In this document: positions 1 through 10,839 of the stretch, one piece after another
Layout of the letters: the number at the start of each line of letters is the position of its first letter
Position numbering within the stretch: position 1 is the stretch's first letter
NCBI GenBank assembly: GCA_034640345.1
Contig: JAXRVH010000059.1
Coordinates: 62,001 to 126,000, forward strand
Source of the DNA: Drechslera avenae
Lineage: Eukaryota; Ascomycota; Dothideomycetes; Pleosporales; Pleosporaceae
Length of the DNA: 64,000 bases
Direction: 5' to 3'
The notes under the pieces: generated by a model
The model's input: the letters and a program-made list of their open reading frames with translations, nothing else
What the model was told of the DNA's origin: nothing
The model's database searches: none
Position numbers and translations under genes: made by a program

Positions 1-2
1 TC

Positions 3-284
3 AGCGATATAACTGGTACTATTCTTTCTTGGGCTTACTCATTACTTGACACTGATACCGTGAAGTTCAGACGCGCAAATCAGCAGGCGGAGACTACAGA
101 GCCCCTAAGCGCTGAGCCTCCTTTGGAAAGCGAAGTTGGTGAGCTTGATGGGATTTTCAATATAGACAGACCCACCGATGAGACCGGCACGCTCTGGAAT
201 CCTTCACTTGGCAACCGCGGGCTGGTTGTGACAAACCCGGTCCGAATACACCGATTTGATGTGATCCAACATCAGCCTTGCTAG
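3..284 (+). CDS. 3' end of an unidentified gene, cut by the window edge
   Basis: A reading frame is open from base 3 to a TAG at 282-284, about 93 codons, without needing a start inside the window. The translation has mixed composition, with a hydrophobic stretch (ILSWAYSLL) followed by a charged, proline-containing tail, which looks more like real protein than noise. No domain is recognised. It could be the last exon of a gene lying to the left, or a chance open frame. The stretch after it has no coding signal. Confidence 0.35.
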   Translation, partial: SDITGTILSWAYSLLDTDTVKFRRANQQAETTEPLSAEPPLESEVGELDGIFNIDRPTDETGTLWNPSLGNRGLVVTNPVRIHRFDVIQHQPC

Positions 285-1707
285 GTGTTATGCTCCTTCT
301 CGAGATGCCTTAACAGCAATCTGTTTGTTTTTCACTTCCTTGCACGCTATGACTCTAGTGTGAAGTTACCCTACCTAACCTCTCCTTTAACTGCGATACT
401 AAGGTTACTAAGAGAACGGATCCGAGGAACAAAATTAGTATTTTCAATGATTTCTGATTCAAATAGACACGCGCCACCGTTATCCTACCCTTCTAACTCC
501 TCTACAAAACAATGGGAACGGGATAGTACTCAAATACCAAGTTCATTGTATGATAATCAAACTCCTCATCCTAATCCCATGTGCGACCGCCCGCTCATAC
601 CACTAAATTTGCCTCAGTTTAACAAATCGGTCCAGTCAGCACCGTATCGACTGATTGCTCCAACTAGCGGGTTGAGAGGGAGCATAAAGTTGGAGTAATC
701 GCGACTGTCAGGGCAACTTTCAACGGGCTAGAAAAATATATTTTACTCTCTGGGTATCAATGCGGACCTTCGCTCTAACCGTAGGTCGCACCAGCGAAAC
801 GATAGACCGTTGACTAATCCATGCATTGACGGTTACAGATATGGCCAAAGTACCTTCGATGGGGAGAAATCGCAACTAATTTAACATAGGAGCGATGGGT
901 GACCTAAATTGAGTGCGTCAAGTTGGGAACTTGTCAAGCATTGAAATGTCCAATAGGTAGTTTGAACAGAACATCAAGAATGGAAAAGGCAGTTACGAGA
1001 TATTCCAAATATCAGCGAGGGGGAAGCGGAGGAAGAGGCCTAAATTCAGTTGCGCAAGCAAGTTTGCGCTTCGGAAGGGGATTTGTAAGTGAGGAGTCAC
1101 ACCCAAAATATAACGCATATTTTTCAGCTCTCACTCAACCTATCTCACGTAGAAATGAAATATCATAATTATCCATTACACTGTCATGTTGTGAAAATAG
1201 CCAGTGTTGTGATGATTTTGTGGAACAGAACTTCCAAACTCACCAATCGACGAAGGGGGATAACCATGCAGTGATCATACAACTATCCGACCAGCTCTAG
1301 ATTAAGAATTAAAGTACTTGGTAGATCTTTCTCTATTAGATCATGAACAAGACATCACGTCTTAGAGTTTCTTTTCAGGCTCAGTAAAGTATAGAGACCT
1401 GCGATATGCGAGCGGTCAGTACCTTCCTTACAATTCAGTTTTCTAAACCATAGAATCCCCTTTTTCGCATATTCAATTTCACGTCAGTAGTAAAAATTGA
1501 CTAATCAAGACAGACTTGACCGGTTTAGTCAAAATTTTCACGACAGATGATGATTCTAAATGATTGAACCGCTTGCTGACAATGCCATTCACGGTAAATA
1601 GATGTGCAGAGTGTCGATGGATTCACAAAAACTTGAAATTTTTCTATCAATGTCGCAGTGCCGCTCATTTATGAACTGCATATGGCTTGATCTATCTCCG
1701 TAGTCGT
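285..1707. other. Intergenic, no gene seen
   Basis: About 1.4 kb of A+T-leaning sequence. The longest open frame (285-698) has low-quality composition and no family resemblance. It lies downstream of the TIM-barrel gene, which reads toward it on the minus strand, and of the edge-truncated frame on the plus strand. Confidence 0.6.
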
Positions 1708-2622
1708 CTATGTCGACGATCCTGGCTTCAGTTCTTTGAACGTCTTGGTGATGTTGGTAATGGCTTCTTCAACAGGCAGCCGTTCCATTGAGCTTGCGCC
1801 ATAGAAGCCATGTACGCCCTTGGTTCTGCTAATCACATATCTAGCATCCTCAGGTTTTGCGATTGGGCCTCCATGGCATAGCACGATGACGTCTTGTTTG
1901 ATGACTGCAGCCGCGTCTCGAATGTCCTGTATCAACTTTACGCAGTCGTCCAGCGTTTTACCACTAGTAGCGCCAATACTACCACTTGTCGTGAGTCCCA
2001 TGTGTGCGACGAGGATATCCGCTCCAGCGCTAGCCATTTTCCTTGCCTCATCCACATTGAATACGTAGGGCGTGGTCAGGAGGCCCATTTCTTGTGCCAT
2101 TTTGATGACAGCAACTTCGGCATCATACGACATACCTGTTTCCTCGAGATTTTGCCTGAACATGCCATCGATCAAACCCACTGTGGGAAAGTTTTGGATG
2201 CCGGCAAAGCCAAGTTCTTTCAGTTGCTTGAGAAAGCGTGACATGTCTCGGAAAGGATCGGTAGCGCATACACCAGCCAACACAGGGGTGCTCTTCACGA
2301 TTGGTAGTACCTCTCCGGCCTGTGTTTTGTCAACAATGTGTCCATCTTCCTGGCTCACGTTTCATTGCAATATCCGCCAAGCACATACCATCTCAATTAC
2401 CACATCATTGGCATTGCCGTAAGGCATTAACCCCGCTAAAGATCCACGCCCTGCCATTCGGTAACGCCCGCTGTTGTAGACGATGATGAGATCTCCACCG
2501 CCAGCCTCGATAAATTTAGCACTCAGACCAATTCCAGCGCCCGCCCCAACAACTATCTTGCCATTGTCAATCTGAGAGCGCAGGTTCTGCAGGATAGATG
2601 CGCGGTCCGTCGGTGGTGACAT
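1708..2622 (-). CDS. Tm-1-like TIM-barrel protein (phosphoenolpyruvate-hydrolase-like domain)
   Basis: Two exons, 2622-2389 and 2319-1708, with a 69-bp phase-0 intron, give a 281-residue protein. The splice joins VVIEM to AGEVLPIV, restoring the family motif that runs into PVLAGVCATDPFR; the closer AG at 2350 would insert 10 foreign residues. Further family hallmarks are GAGIGLSAKFIEAGG near the N-terminus, GFAGIQNFPTVGLIDG, and VLCHGGPI near the C-terminus. This domain is the C-terminal half of the tomato antiviral protein Tm-1, and in bacteria it is usually encoded beside UPF0261. Its substrate in fungi is unknown. The start at 2622 is chosen because upstream sequence (about 2700 down to 2650) looks like a 5'UTR intron with a GTGAGT donor and CACTAG acceptor. 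It is divergent from the UPF0261 gene, sharing about 240 bp of promoter. Confidence 0.9.
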
Positions 2623-2862
2623 GCTGACGACGTGAGAACAAGCCGCCCTTCCTAGTGGGAAAGATAGAAACGTCGTCGCAGTGAGAGATAGATGTTTACT
2701 CACGATATTCAAGTTGTAGTGATGATGTGAGGAGCCGTTCTCATATTATGCACGATGACGCAATTAAGGCGCGGGGATTGATTACGTGACGAGTAACTAC
2801 GGCCCACCATTGTTTATCTCTAAGCCTACCCGCAGTCGAAACATCCAAGGTCTCCGCCGAAA
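2623..2862. promoter_or_regulatory. Shared bidirectional promoter of the Tm-1-like pair
   Basis: This 240-bp gap separates two divergent start codons whose products are fused in one polypeptide in plants, so co-regulation is likely (inference). On the minus-strand side it holds a probable 5'UTR intron. I see no clear TATA box. Confidence 0.5.
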
Positions 2863-4119
2863 ATGCCCCCGTTACCATGCGTCGCCATTCTTGGTACTTG
2901 CGACACGAAGCTAGAAGAGCTTGTTTTTCTACGAGACGAGATCAAACGAAACGGCGTCGACGTAAAACTCATTGATGTGGGTCGGAGCAACGTGCAAGAC
3001 GTTTCCATCGATATCTCTCAGCGAGATCTGCTCGAGAACTACGGTAATGGAAAATCAATCGAAGACCTACCTCGCGGTGATCTCGTCAAGACCATGGCCA
3101 ACTTCGCAACACGAGCAGTCGAGGAGCTGTTCCAGGACGGGTCAATACATGCTATCATCAACGCGGGAGGCTCGAGCGGTACATCACTTGCGGCTCAAGT
3201 CATGAGAACTGCGCTTCCGATCGGCTTTCCGAAAATGATTGTTTCGACAGTTGCCAGCGGCGACACCGGCCCTGTTGTTGGAGAGACGGACATCACCATG
3301 ATGTACAGCGTCGTAGATGTCTCTGGCCTGAACCAGGTACTGCGGAATGTACTTAGCAATGCTGGAGCGGCCATCGCCGGTATGTCTCAGGCTTTTGCTT
3401 CACGACTTCACGACACTGCTGCTCAGAAGAAAAAACGCGTCGGCATTACCATGTTTGGCGTAACCACACCAGGAGTGGACTGCATACGAAAGTACCTGGA
3501 AAGCAACTACGAAGTTGAAACTTACATCTTCCATGCCACCGGCCACGGTGGAAAAGCAATGGAACGTCTCGTTCAGGAAGGTGGTCTCGACGCAGTACTC
3601 GATCTCACGACAACAGAAATATGTGATTTCATCACGGGCGGTGTCATGAGCGCTGGCGATCATCGCTTGGAGGCCGCGGCAGAAGCAGGTCTGCCAAACA
3701 TTGTATCCGTGGGCGCCACTGACATGACAAACTTTGGTCCCATAGGCACAGTACCGGAGAAGTATCGAGAGCGAAAGTTGTACGAGCATAATCCTGTGGT
3801 GACATTGATGAGAACATCAATGGAAGAAGCGACACAGGTCGGAGAGTACATTGCGGCGAAGTTGAAGAGCCATGCAAAAGACCCAAAAGCGATTCAAGTC
3901 TTCCTTCCGAAAGGAGGCATTAGTGTGATAGCGGCGCCTGGTGGTCCCTTTGAAGATGCGGAAGCAGACGTCGCACTCTTCGACGCAATCAGAAGGGGGC
4001 TTCATAATAGCGGTATAGAGATTGTGGAAGAAGATAGCGCCATCAACGACGAGACTTTCGCGCACAGCATAGCCGATGCATTGGTTGCCAAGATGGGGAT
4101 TGGCCGTAAAGCAGGATGA
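2863..4119 (+). CDS. UPF0261 family protein (Tm-1 N-terminal-domain-like)
   Basis: A single exon encodes 418 residues, close to the usual size of UPF0261 proteins. The N-terminus VAILGTCDTKLEELVFLRD is the family signature. A glycine-rich stretch (NAGGSSGTS) and the block VASGDTGPVVGETDITMMYS follow, then the C-terminal half with GLPNIVSVGATDMTNFGP and FLPKGGISVIAAPGGPF. In tomato Tm-1 this domain precedes the TIM barrel in one protein; here the TIM barrel is the divergent neighbour at 1708-2622. The two products probably act together, but the reaction is not established. No signal peptide or membrane segment is visible, so a cytosolic location is expected. Confidence 0.93.
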   Translation: MPPLPCVAILGTCDTKLEELVFLRDEIKRNGVDVKLIDVGRSNVQDVSIDISQRDLLENYGNGKSIEDLPRGDLVKTMANFATRAVEELFQDGSIHAIINAGGSSGTSLAAQVMRTALPIGFPKMIVSTVASGDTGPVVGETDITMMYSVVDVSGLNQVLRNVLSNAGAAIAGMSQAFASRLHDTAAQKKKRVGITMFGVTTPGVDCIRKYLESNYEVETYIFHATGHGGKAMERLVQEGGLDAVLDLTTTEICDFITGGVMSAGDHRLEAAAEAGLPNIVSVGATDMTNFGPIGTVPEKYRERKLYEHNPVVTLMRTSMEEATQVGEYIAAKLKSHAKDPKAIQVFLPKGGISVIAAPGGPFEDAEADVALFDAIRRGLHNSGIEIVEEDSAINDETFAHSIADALVAKMGIGRKAG

Positions 4120-4261
4120 TGCTGAGGCATGTGCGCTACCGTCATGACCCACCGCAAGCAAGATATCACTACTGGTATCTAACAAGCTTAACCTTGGGAA
4201 GCAGTAGTAGAGTAGAGTATAGTTTCAGAAAGATGAGTATCTAGACTAGTATACGCTTTAC

Positions 4262-5254
4262 TTAATTAGTCCAAATTTCAGGCTTACTAAAACCAATAGT
4301 AGCGTTCTCCAGCTTGAACCCTATATTGAAACGGGGAAGACCTGGCCAGAAATTTGGAAAATACTCGTCGCCCACCGCGTTCGTGCTGCGGCCCTCTTCC
4401 ACGTCACCATCGCCTTGCTTCAAGTCAATAAGCCCAAGCGAAGCCTTGTCAGATGCCTGAGTCGGCACCGTAAGAGCCCAATGATCTGTTCCTGGAAGTT
4501 CATCGTAGCTGCCGTTGCCAAATGGCAATGGTGGCTGTGCCAGCGTTGTGTCAACACCAAAAAGTTTGTACAGATCAGTGCTAAACGGTAGGCTGAGTGG
4601 CAGGTTCGGTTTGAACGTAGCCTGAAACCAAGGCTTTTCTGCTGGCTTAGATTCGAAGAGGTCACCTGTGGTATCGTGTGGATAGATCTTGACCGATGTT
4701 TCTCCGTTGTCTCTTTCGGTCCAATCGAATCTAGCTAGGTGCTTGGGAATATTCCAGTCTGATTCTTACGTTAGTGCAAAGTACTTTTTGGCGAAGAATG
4801 CGTTCAGGATCAACCAATTATTGTACAAAAAAGACTTACTCGTTCTCCCGTTCCAGCACGTATACTTTTGACTAACATAGATCCTACTAACTCTGACATT
4901 CTTCCTCTCCTCGGTCCTCTGGGTAGCGTCTGTGTAGTTGTACTTGAAAAACCCCGGAACAATTATAAGCTCGTCGTACGGACCGACTGGACTATCTGTA
5001 TATCGGAGAATCTGTATCTGGCCAAGTATCCCAACGTACTGGCCCTCTACAGCTGACGCATACTGTCGTTCTAGTGGTGGGAATGCTTTGGTTGGTAGCT
5101 TGACTGATGGAGGAATAAAAGTGATCGAGTAGACCGTGCCTTTGAGTGTCCATGGTGCAGGCGCAAGCTCGATTGGGGCCGTCGAATTATTGTCCCATTG
5201 TGCCGTGGACAGCGCTATCAGGCTCAAGAGCAGGTATGCAACATCATACCTCAT
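4262..5254 (-). CDS. Secreted acetoacetate-decarboxylase-like protein
   Basis: Two exons, 5254-4840 and 4758-4262, with an 81-bp phase-1 intron (GTAAGTC donor, AATCAG acceptor), encode 303 residues. The N-terminus MRYDVAYLLLSLIALSTAQ is a good signal peptide, and several N-x-S/T sites suit a secreted glycoprotein. The blocks GPYDELIIVPGFF and, across the splice, NGRTNWNIPKHLARFDW resemble the acetoacetate-decarboxylase-like beta-barrel proteins common in fungi, with the rest made of beta-rich sequence. I do not see evidence that it decarboxylates acetoacetate, and many fungal members are uncharacterised. The start at 5254 is chosen over 5299 because it begins the signal peptide directly. Its nearest neighbours are UPF0261 (tail to tail) and the GMC oxidoreductase (head to head). 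Confidence 0.75.
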
Positions 5255-6250
5255 GGTCGTAGCTGATATCGGAAAGGTAATGATACCTTTCACCAGCAAT
5301 CAGCGTAGGCAGTGATCGGACAGTCGATGGCTTGAATTCAAATTTTTTGAATATATTTTAGGCGTTCGTTGTCTAGCAGGACTACTCATTAGACTAAGTA
5401 TCCTTGTTATCTATGCTTTTAGCATCTACCATAACCCCCTCAAAGTATTCCCTGTCACTTGCATGATATTGATCCTAGTTACGTAAATCCTGACGATCGC
5501 TATCTAAGGTTATGGGGTAGTCTAACCCACTAAAGCCTCGTCCGACGCCTTTGAACCGGGGGATGAAAGCTATGTGTACAGACTTGCACGTGCGCTTCAT
5601 TGAGATACCTTGGTGCCTCGGCTTAACAGCATTGACTATAGTATACGCTGCCGTGCACTTACATTTACACTTACATGATAGTTGTATAGCCTAGAGGCGC
5701 TATAACAGCCCTAAGTGCGATATCTACTACTATTTTTACTGTGCATGCTGTGTGTAGAAATATGAGAAAGAATGTGGTGAGGCAAGACCAAAATATTAGC
5801 ACCAACCAAGATGCACATCTTTCCTCTTCTAGCATAGTCTTCTTAGCCTCGAGACGGGTCCTGATTCGTACGAACGGAGAAGGTTTTCCGATAGGCGACG
5901 ACCAATTCTAATGATCGAGTATGGCCCACTCAATTCAAGAGACGTAGGGAAAAACGACAGCACGCCTAATATTTCAGATGGACTTCGTATTCACTAGAGA
6001 AAACCTTGCTCGAATTTTCTCCAAACGTAAGATTTATGCAGAGTGATCTACAGAATCTTAGCAGAGTATAATCATGTTAGCTCATCAAAAAGACGGGCAT
6101 GAGAGTAGAATTAGGAGATAAAACGCCAACTTTCCCCTATATCTGACCAGGATCCATCGTTTTCGTTTTAAATGATATATTGTCTTTATTTCTATACATC
6201 TGTTTAGAAGAGGCAAGCTTCGAGGACTGTGCATCCTCTTGTCTTCCAAT
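5255..6250. other. Divergent promoter region, no gene seen
   Basis: About 1 kb between the divergent starts of the decarboxylase-like gene and the GMC oxidoreductase. Only short frames occur. Any shared regulation of the two secreted products is conjecture. Confidence 0.55.
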
Positions 6251-8152
6251 ATGCACCTTTTTAAGTTGATTCTACTTCCTCCTGTTCTCGCGTTGCCGCT
6301 ACTAGATCCGATACTGAACCCTATCATTGGTAGCGTTTGGGGCACCCTAGACGGTCTCATTCAGACATCTCTAGGAAGTCTCGCAGGCACGCTTGGCGCA
6401 AAACAGTCTTACGATTATGTCGTAGTTGGCGGTGGTACAGGCGGCAACACTATAGCATACCGACTTGCTGAAGCTGGCTTTACTGTCGCAGTCGTCGAGG
6501 CTGGAGGGTCATACGAATTAGGCAAGCCTATTGTTGGTCCTGCACCACTTGGTGACATTATCGGTGTAGGGTCAAATCCAGCCGACAGCATCCCAACTGT
6601 TGACTACGGACTAAGGACAGTCCCGCAAGCTGGTGCGGGAGGCCGCAAGATGCATTACGCGCAAGGCAAGTGCCTTGGCGGATCTTCGGGCCTAAACTTC
6701 ATGATCCATCACCGCCCAAACCGAGGGGCTCTGGATGCATGGGCAGAGGCTGTTGGAGACGAGAGCTACTCGTTCGACCAGTTCCTCCCATACTTCAAGA
6801 AGAGCTTTACTTTCACCCCACCGAACTTGAAGACACGCCTTGCTAATGCAACGACGGCCTACGTGGAGGATGACTTCAGCTCATCTTTGAGTTCGCCAAT
6901 CCAGGTGACTTACCCCAACTGGACACCCGTGTGGTCGACATGGGCAGCCAAGGGCCTCGAGGCCCTCGGTATGAAATTGACGGACAAGTTTAACCAAGGC
7001 GTCCTGAACGGGTACCATTACGCGCAGACCACTATAGAACCGCATGCTCAGGTCCGGTCCAGCTCAGCTGAGTTTGTATATGCGGCGAAGAAAGCAAATA
7101 TGGGCGACAAGCTCACTGTATACCTGGGATCGCGTGTAAACAGGGTACTTTTCGACGATGACAAAACGGCCACCGGCGTTGAAGTCGCTGGAGCAGGACT
7201 GCTGAAATACACCATCACTGCCAAGAAGGAGGTCATTCTTTCAGCTGGTGCCATACACACGCCTCAGCTACTTATGCTATCTGGTATCGGCCCCGCGAAA
7301 CATCTGGCTGAACATGGCATCGACGTACTAGCGGATCGCCCGGGTGTAGGGCAGAACATGACCGATCATGCTCTTTTTGGGCCGACGTACGAAATGAGAT
7401 TCGACACCCTGAACAGGGTAATTGGGGACCCTCTCACTCTTATAAAATCCGTAGCCCAATATGCGCTGACGCAAACTGGGCCGTTAACGACCAACGTGGC
7501 CGAGTTCCTAGCATGGGAACGGATGCCCCGCAGCGCGAATCTGAGCCAGTCCACCTGGAATCAGCTACTTCAATTTCCGGAAGACTGGCCCCATATTGAG
7601 TACTTCCCCGCGGCAGCCCATATTGGCACTTTCAATATCCCCTGGCTCGACCAGCCAAAAGACGGAAAGATGTACGCATCTATTCTTGCCGCCTTGGCCG
7701 CTCCACTGTCTCGTGGTAGTGTTTCACTTGCAAGTGCCTCTTCATCAGACAGTCCATTGATCGATCCGAATTGGCTAACCCACCCGGGTGACGTCGAGGT
7801 TGCGGTAGCCATGTACAGGCGCGCGCGCGATATCTTCAATACAGAGGTAATCCGAAGCGTTCGCGCGAGTGATACCGAGTTCTGGCCTGGCTTGGGCGTA
7901 CAGACAGACGAGCAGATTCTACAAATCATTCGAACGAGCGTCATGGCGGTTATGCACGCGTCTTGTACTGCGCGGATGGGGCGCACTGATGACCCGACTG
8001 CTGTAACAGACAACACAGCGAGAGTAATTGGAGTCAAGGGTCTGAGGGTTGTAGATGCTAGTTCGCTTGCACTACTACCTCCAGGCCATCCTCAGGCGTT
8101 AATCTACGCCTTAGCTGAGAAAATTGCAGATCAGATTATCAAGGAAAATTGA
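6251..8152 (+). CDS. Secreted GMC oxidoreductase (FAD-dependent alcohol/choline-type)
   Basis: A single exon of 633 residues, typical for the glucose-methanol-choline family. The N-terminus (MHLFKLILLPPVLALPL) is a signal peptide. The dinucleotide-binding motif VVGGGTGGNTIAYRLAEAG sits near residue 55 and is followed by the acidic VVEAGG. The first GMC signature is GKCLGGSSGLNFMIHHRP, and the second is LSAGAIHTPQLLMLSGIGP. Near the end, MHASCTARMG supplies the conserved catalytic histidine, and the tail VVDASSLALLPPGHPQALIY is the usual C-terminal block. The substrate cannot be read from the sequence; fungal relatives include aryl-alcohol, glucose and choline-like oxidases. The ATG at 6251 is preferred because the open frame begins only with a TTG at 6239. 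Expected to act outside the cell. Confidence 0.93.
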   Translation: MHLFKLILLPPVLALPLLDPILNPIIGSVWGTLDGLIQTSLGSLAGTLGAKQSYDYVVVGGGTGGNTIAYRLAEAGFTVAVVEAGGSYELGKPIVGPAPLGDIIGVGSNPADSIPTVDYGLRTVPQAGAGGRKMHYAQGKCLGGSSGLNFMIHHRPNRGALDAWAEAVGDESYSFDQFLPYFKKSFTFTPPNLKTRLANATTAYVEDDFSSSLSSPIQVTYPNWTPVWSTWAAKGLEALGMKLTDKFNQGVLNGYHYAQTTIEPHAQVRSSSAEFVYAAKKANMGDKLTVYLGSRVNRVLFDDDKTATGVEVAGAGLLKYTITAKKEVILSAGAIHTPQLLMLSGIGPAKHLAEHGIDVLADRPGVGQNMTDHALFGPTYEMRFDTLNRVIGDPLTLIKSVAQYALTQTGPLTTNVAEFLAWERMPRSANLSQSTWNQLLQFPEDWPHIEYFPAAAHIGTFNIPWLDQPKDGKMYASILAALAAPLSRGSVSLASASSSDSPLIDPNWLTHPGDVEVAVAMYRRARDIFNTEVIRSVRASDTEFWPGLGVQTDEQILQIIRTSVMAVMHASCTARMGRTDDPTAVTDNTARVIGVKGLRVVDASSLALLPPGHPQALIYALAEKIADQIIKEN

Positions 8153-9856
8153 AGGGTGAGATCGGGTAGGTTAATGTAGTAAACGCAAAAGCGCTCCGTT
8201 CTGCGACAGTTCATGTTGCGGTAAATAGATATAAGCAGCGCTTTAAATAATTACTGGCTGCTAGGTGCTTGGTAGAATGTCCGGCGTTTATGTAGTCGTT
8301 CAGGTACCGAAGAAATCAGGGCAATCACCGTGATAGTGCTGTACTATCCTGAACAGTCATGGGTTTAGTGATATGTATCAGTTAGTGTTGCGAATAACGA
8401 GCTAAGGGATGAGTGGGAAATGAATCATGTAAGGGTTACGATCTAAGTGTTCAGAGCGCCTTTTATCGTGTATGTAGAGCTCACTAGACTGAATCTAGCT
8501 CTGATACAGATCGATCTTTGGAGCGTAACAGAAGAGAGCATTGTTCTGCGACAGCAAGTTATCGCGTGTTAAATGTAGATTGTTTTGGTTAGGGGGCGTG
8601 CATTGCGCGTTGTTGCGCATTGCGCGCACGGCCGCGGTGCAACAAAAAAAAGCCGAAATGTGACAAGGCTAACCTATCCAGCTAAGGTCATGAAAAGAGG
8701 CTAGCGCTGAGGGCATTGACGGAAAATTATCAAGCAGATCAGATGTCTTTTGATGAGGTATGGACCGGCAGCCACTTTAAGAGTCCGGAGTATCCGGGTG
8801 ATTATTTGTCACGAGAGGACACAAAGAGCAATTTCGAAGCTTACAAAGAAGTTTGGTATGTGCAAGATACAATACTCAGCTGTCAATACAAGACGTTGTG
8901 TGAAGGAGTAAATGAAGGATATTACGTAAGGTTTATATAGAAATTCAAGCTCTCTCTAATATTACGACAGGTGAGGTAGCTGGGTATAGTGTTGTTTGCA
9001 GGAGCACCAAGGAGACAACGATACCTATGGAATTACCAAAACATTATCCGGGGTACCCGGTTACGATATCCAGTTGTGCACGCTCTAAAGCTTTAGTCAA
9101 AGCTTACATGTTTCGGGCCTACCCCGTCACAATTCCCAATGCCGCAGTCCTACTTCTTCTCACATTAGCACCACTTATGTTAGGACTGCTGGCTTAATTG
9201 GATATGAACGCAATCTAACGGAAAAATGCATACCAACACATACCATACTATCTTGTTTATAGGTCATTCGTCTATCTTTCGTGGGAATGGGTTCCTTTAA
9301 TATCAACGTAATATACACCCTTGCAAATGATCGCTGGGTCATTGTTGGCGACAACGATGAACTGACTCTTTCGAAGCATTCATCAGAATTTCTCTAGACT
9401 CTTATAAGTCTGAGAAGCGCCACATGCCTATAATGTCGCGTTTCATAGTAGAAGCGGGCAGTGTTTTGGATATACTATAATGCGCTAGACAAACGTTCCC
9501 TGTGAGTAACATCGCTACCTGGCGATAGACAGTATAGAAAGATCGTCTTCTTGGCAAAATGAGCCAAGATACAGTACATGACAGAGTATATCCGAGATGT
9601 CCGAAATGATTCGGCCAACCATGCCGCAATCAACAACGCCACCAACTACACCGCCGTGCAAGGTCTTGTTACGCGGTCTTCCTGTACGCTGTTACATACA
9701 TCCATGCAGTCGGTTGTGACTACCAGTTATAGTCTAGAGCCTCCAACAACTCTTTCTATAAAGATATCCCAAGTTATCCCCTACGAAAGACTATCGACAC
9801 CTGCCTCATTACCAGATCAACACCATCATCTTCTTGCATACCTCAATCTCGCCACA
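8153..9856. other. Intergenic, A+T-leaning, with one G+C-rich patch
   Basis: No convincing gene. A small frame at 8743-8940 could encode about 65 residues but has no recognisable homology or start context. At 8596-8640 there is a short G+C-rich island in which the decamer gcattgcgcg occurs twice (8600-8609 and 8617-8626). Confidence 0.5.
9757..9762 (+). promoter_or_regulatory. TATA-like box of the small secreted protein gene
   Basis: TATAAA lies 95 bp upstream of the proposed ATG at 9857, a plausible distance for a strongly regulated fungal gene. Confidence 0.4.
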
Positions 9857-10202
9857 ATGCACTACCGCATTCTCAACGTCGTCATCATGGCATTGCCATT
9901 CATCGGCTCAGTGTCTGCTGCCTATGCTGAATGTGCCCCTGTCCCAGATTATCTAAGGGTATGTATATTCAATCCTTCATTATGAGTTATGCTAATATAG
10001 GTTTAAAGGGAGGCACAAACTGTCTTTCAGACTACAAAGAATGCACTCACCGTTGCATTGAAGCTGGGGTAAGTTTAAAAATATATTCTACTGATTTTGA
10101 TAAGAGAAACTAAAAGTCAAATAGTGCAGCAAAAGCGGTGCCAATAACCCCCTTCGCGACTACTTTGGAGATTGCAACTGCCATTGCGATCCCGATCCGT
10201 AG
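9857..10202 (+). CDS. Small secreted 8-cysteine protein, effector-like
   Basis: Three exons (9857-9958, 10009-10068, 10125-10202) joined by phase-0 introns of 50 and 56 bp encode 79 residues. The first 24 residues (MHYRILNVVIMALPFIGSVS then AAYA) form a signal peptide. The mature part of about 55 residues has 8 cysteines: one near the N-terminus, four in the middle and a CNCHC cluster just before the C-terminus. The acceptor AAAG at 10008 is used because the alternative ATATAG at 10000 leads at once to a stop. Both introns fall between cysteines and all junctions keep frame, which supports a real gene despite its size. No family is recognised. Small cysteine-rich secreted proteins in fungi are often antimicrobial or host-directed, but that is inference here. 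Confidence 0.7.
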
Positions 10203-10839
10203 TGCTATTTACTCGCTCAAGACGTATATAGATAGTAACTCTGGAGAAATACAACTGTTATTATCCTGCAACTTTTATGTGCATGTTAGGAACGTTCTGA
10301 TTTGGTTGACGTGTGTAATCGAATCTATTCCTGCTCTTGGTCTTCACTGTATCCTCTGTGTTGCGTCTAACACTCGGTAGTATATGAGCGAAGAGCAAGA
10401 CGGGACTCTTCCTATTGTTGTTCTCTGAGCCTCTCCTCTGACATCTCGAACTCAGCGAAATTGAGGAGAAGTAATTGATGAGACCCAGTCAAAGATTTGC
10501 AAGATACACTCATTTTAATGAGCTCACTATCAATCTCTGAATGAATGATGTATGTTTGGACGCGTTGTTTGGATCAAGGATGACAAGATGGGAGAAGCAA
10601 AAAAAGGATATAGATATCATGAAATACATCGTAGCCGCGCAACTTTATTTACATATGTAGAATTCAGCGAATGGCTTGGCTTTGTCTCCTTCTATAGTCA
10701 TGTTTGAGCAAATGTCAATATGAGATGTTTTTGTAATTGTTCCTGTCCTCGTTGATAAAGCCAAAATCGGCGTCACCGGATAAATGCTTTATGAAGTCGG
10801 TGCGTCCGGAAGTCAAGGAAAATATATAGAGGAACTCGC
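10203..10839. other. Intergenic between two convergent genes, no gene seen
   Basis: About 640 bp holding the 3' flanks of the small secreted protein gene and of the pseudokinase gene. I see no open frame or repeat worth reporting. Confidence 0.6.

Noticed and set aside
60..698. A second gene at 285-698
   Set aside because: Starts right after the stop of the edge frame at a non-ATG-supported position, with poor composition and no homology.
2320..2358. The shorter intron (2388-2350) for the TIM-barrel gene
   Set aside because: At 39 bp it is shorter than any other intron here and inserts residues that interrupt the conserved EMAGEVLP motif; the acceptor at 2320 restores it.
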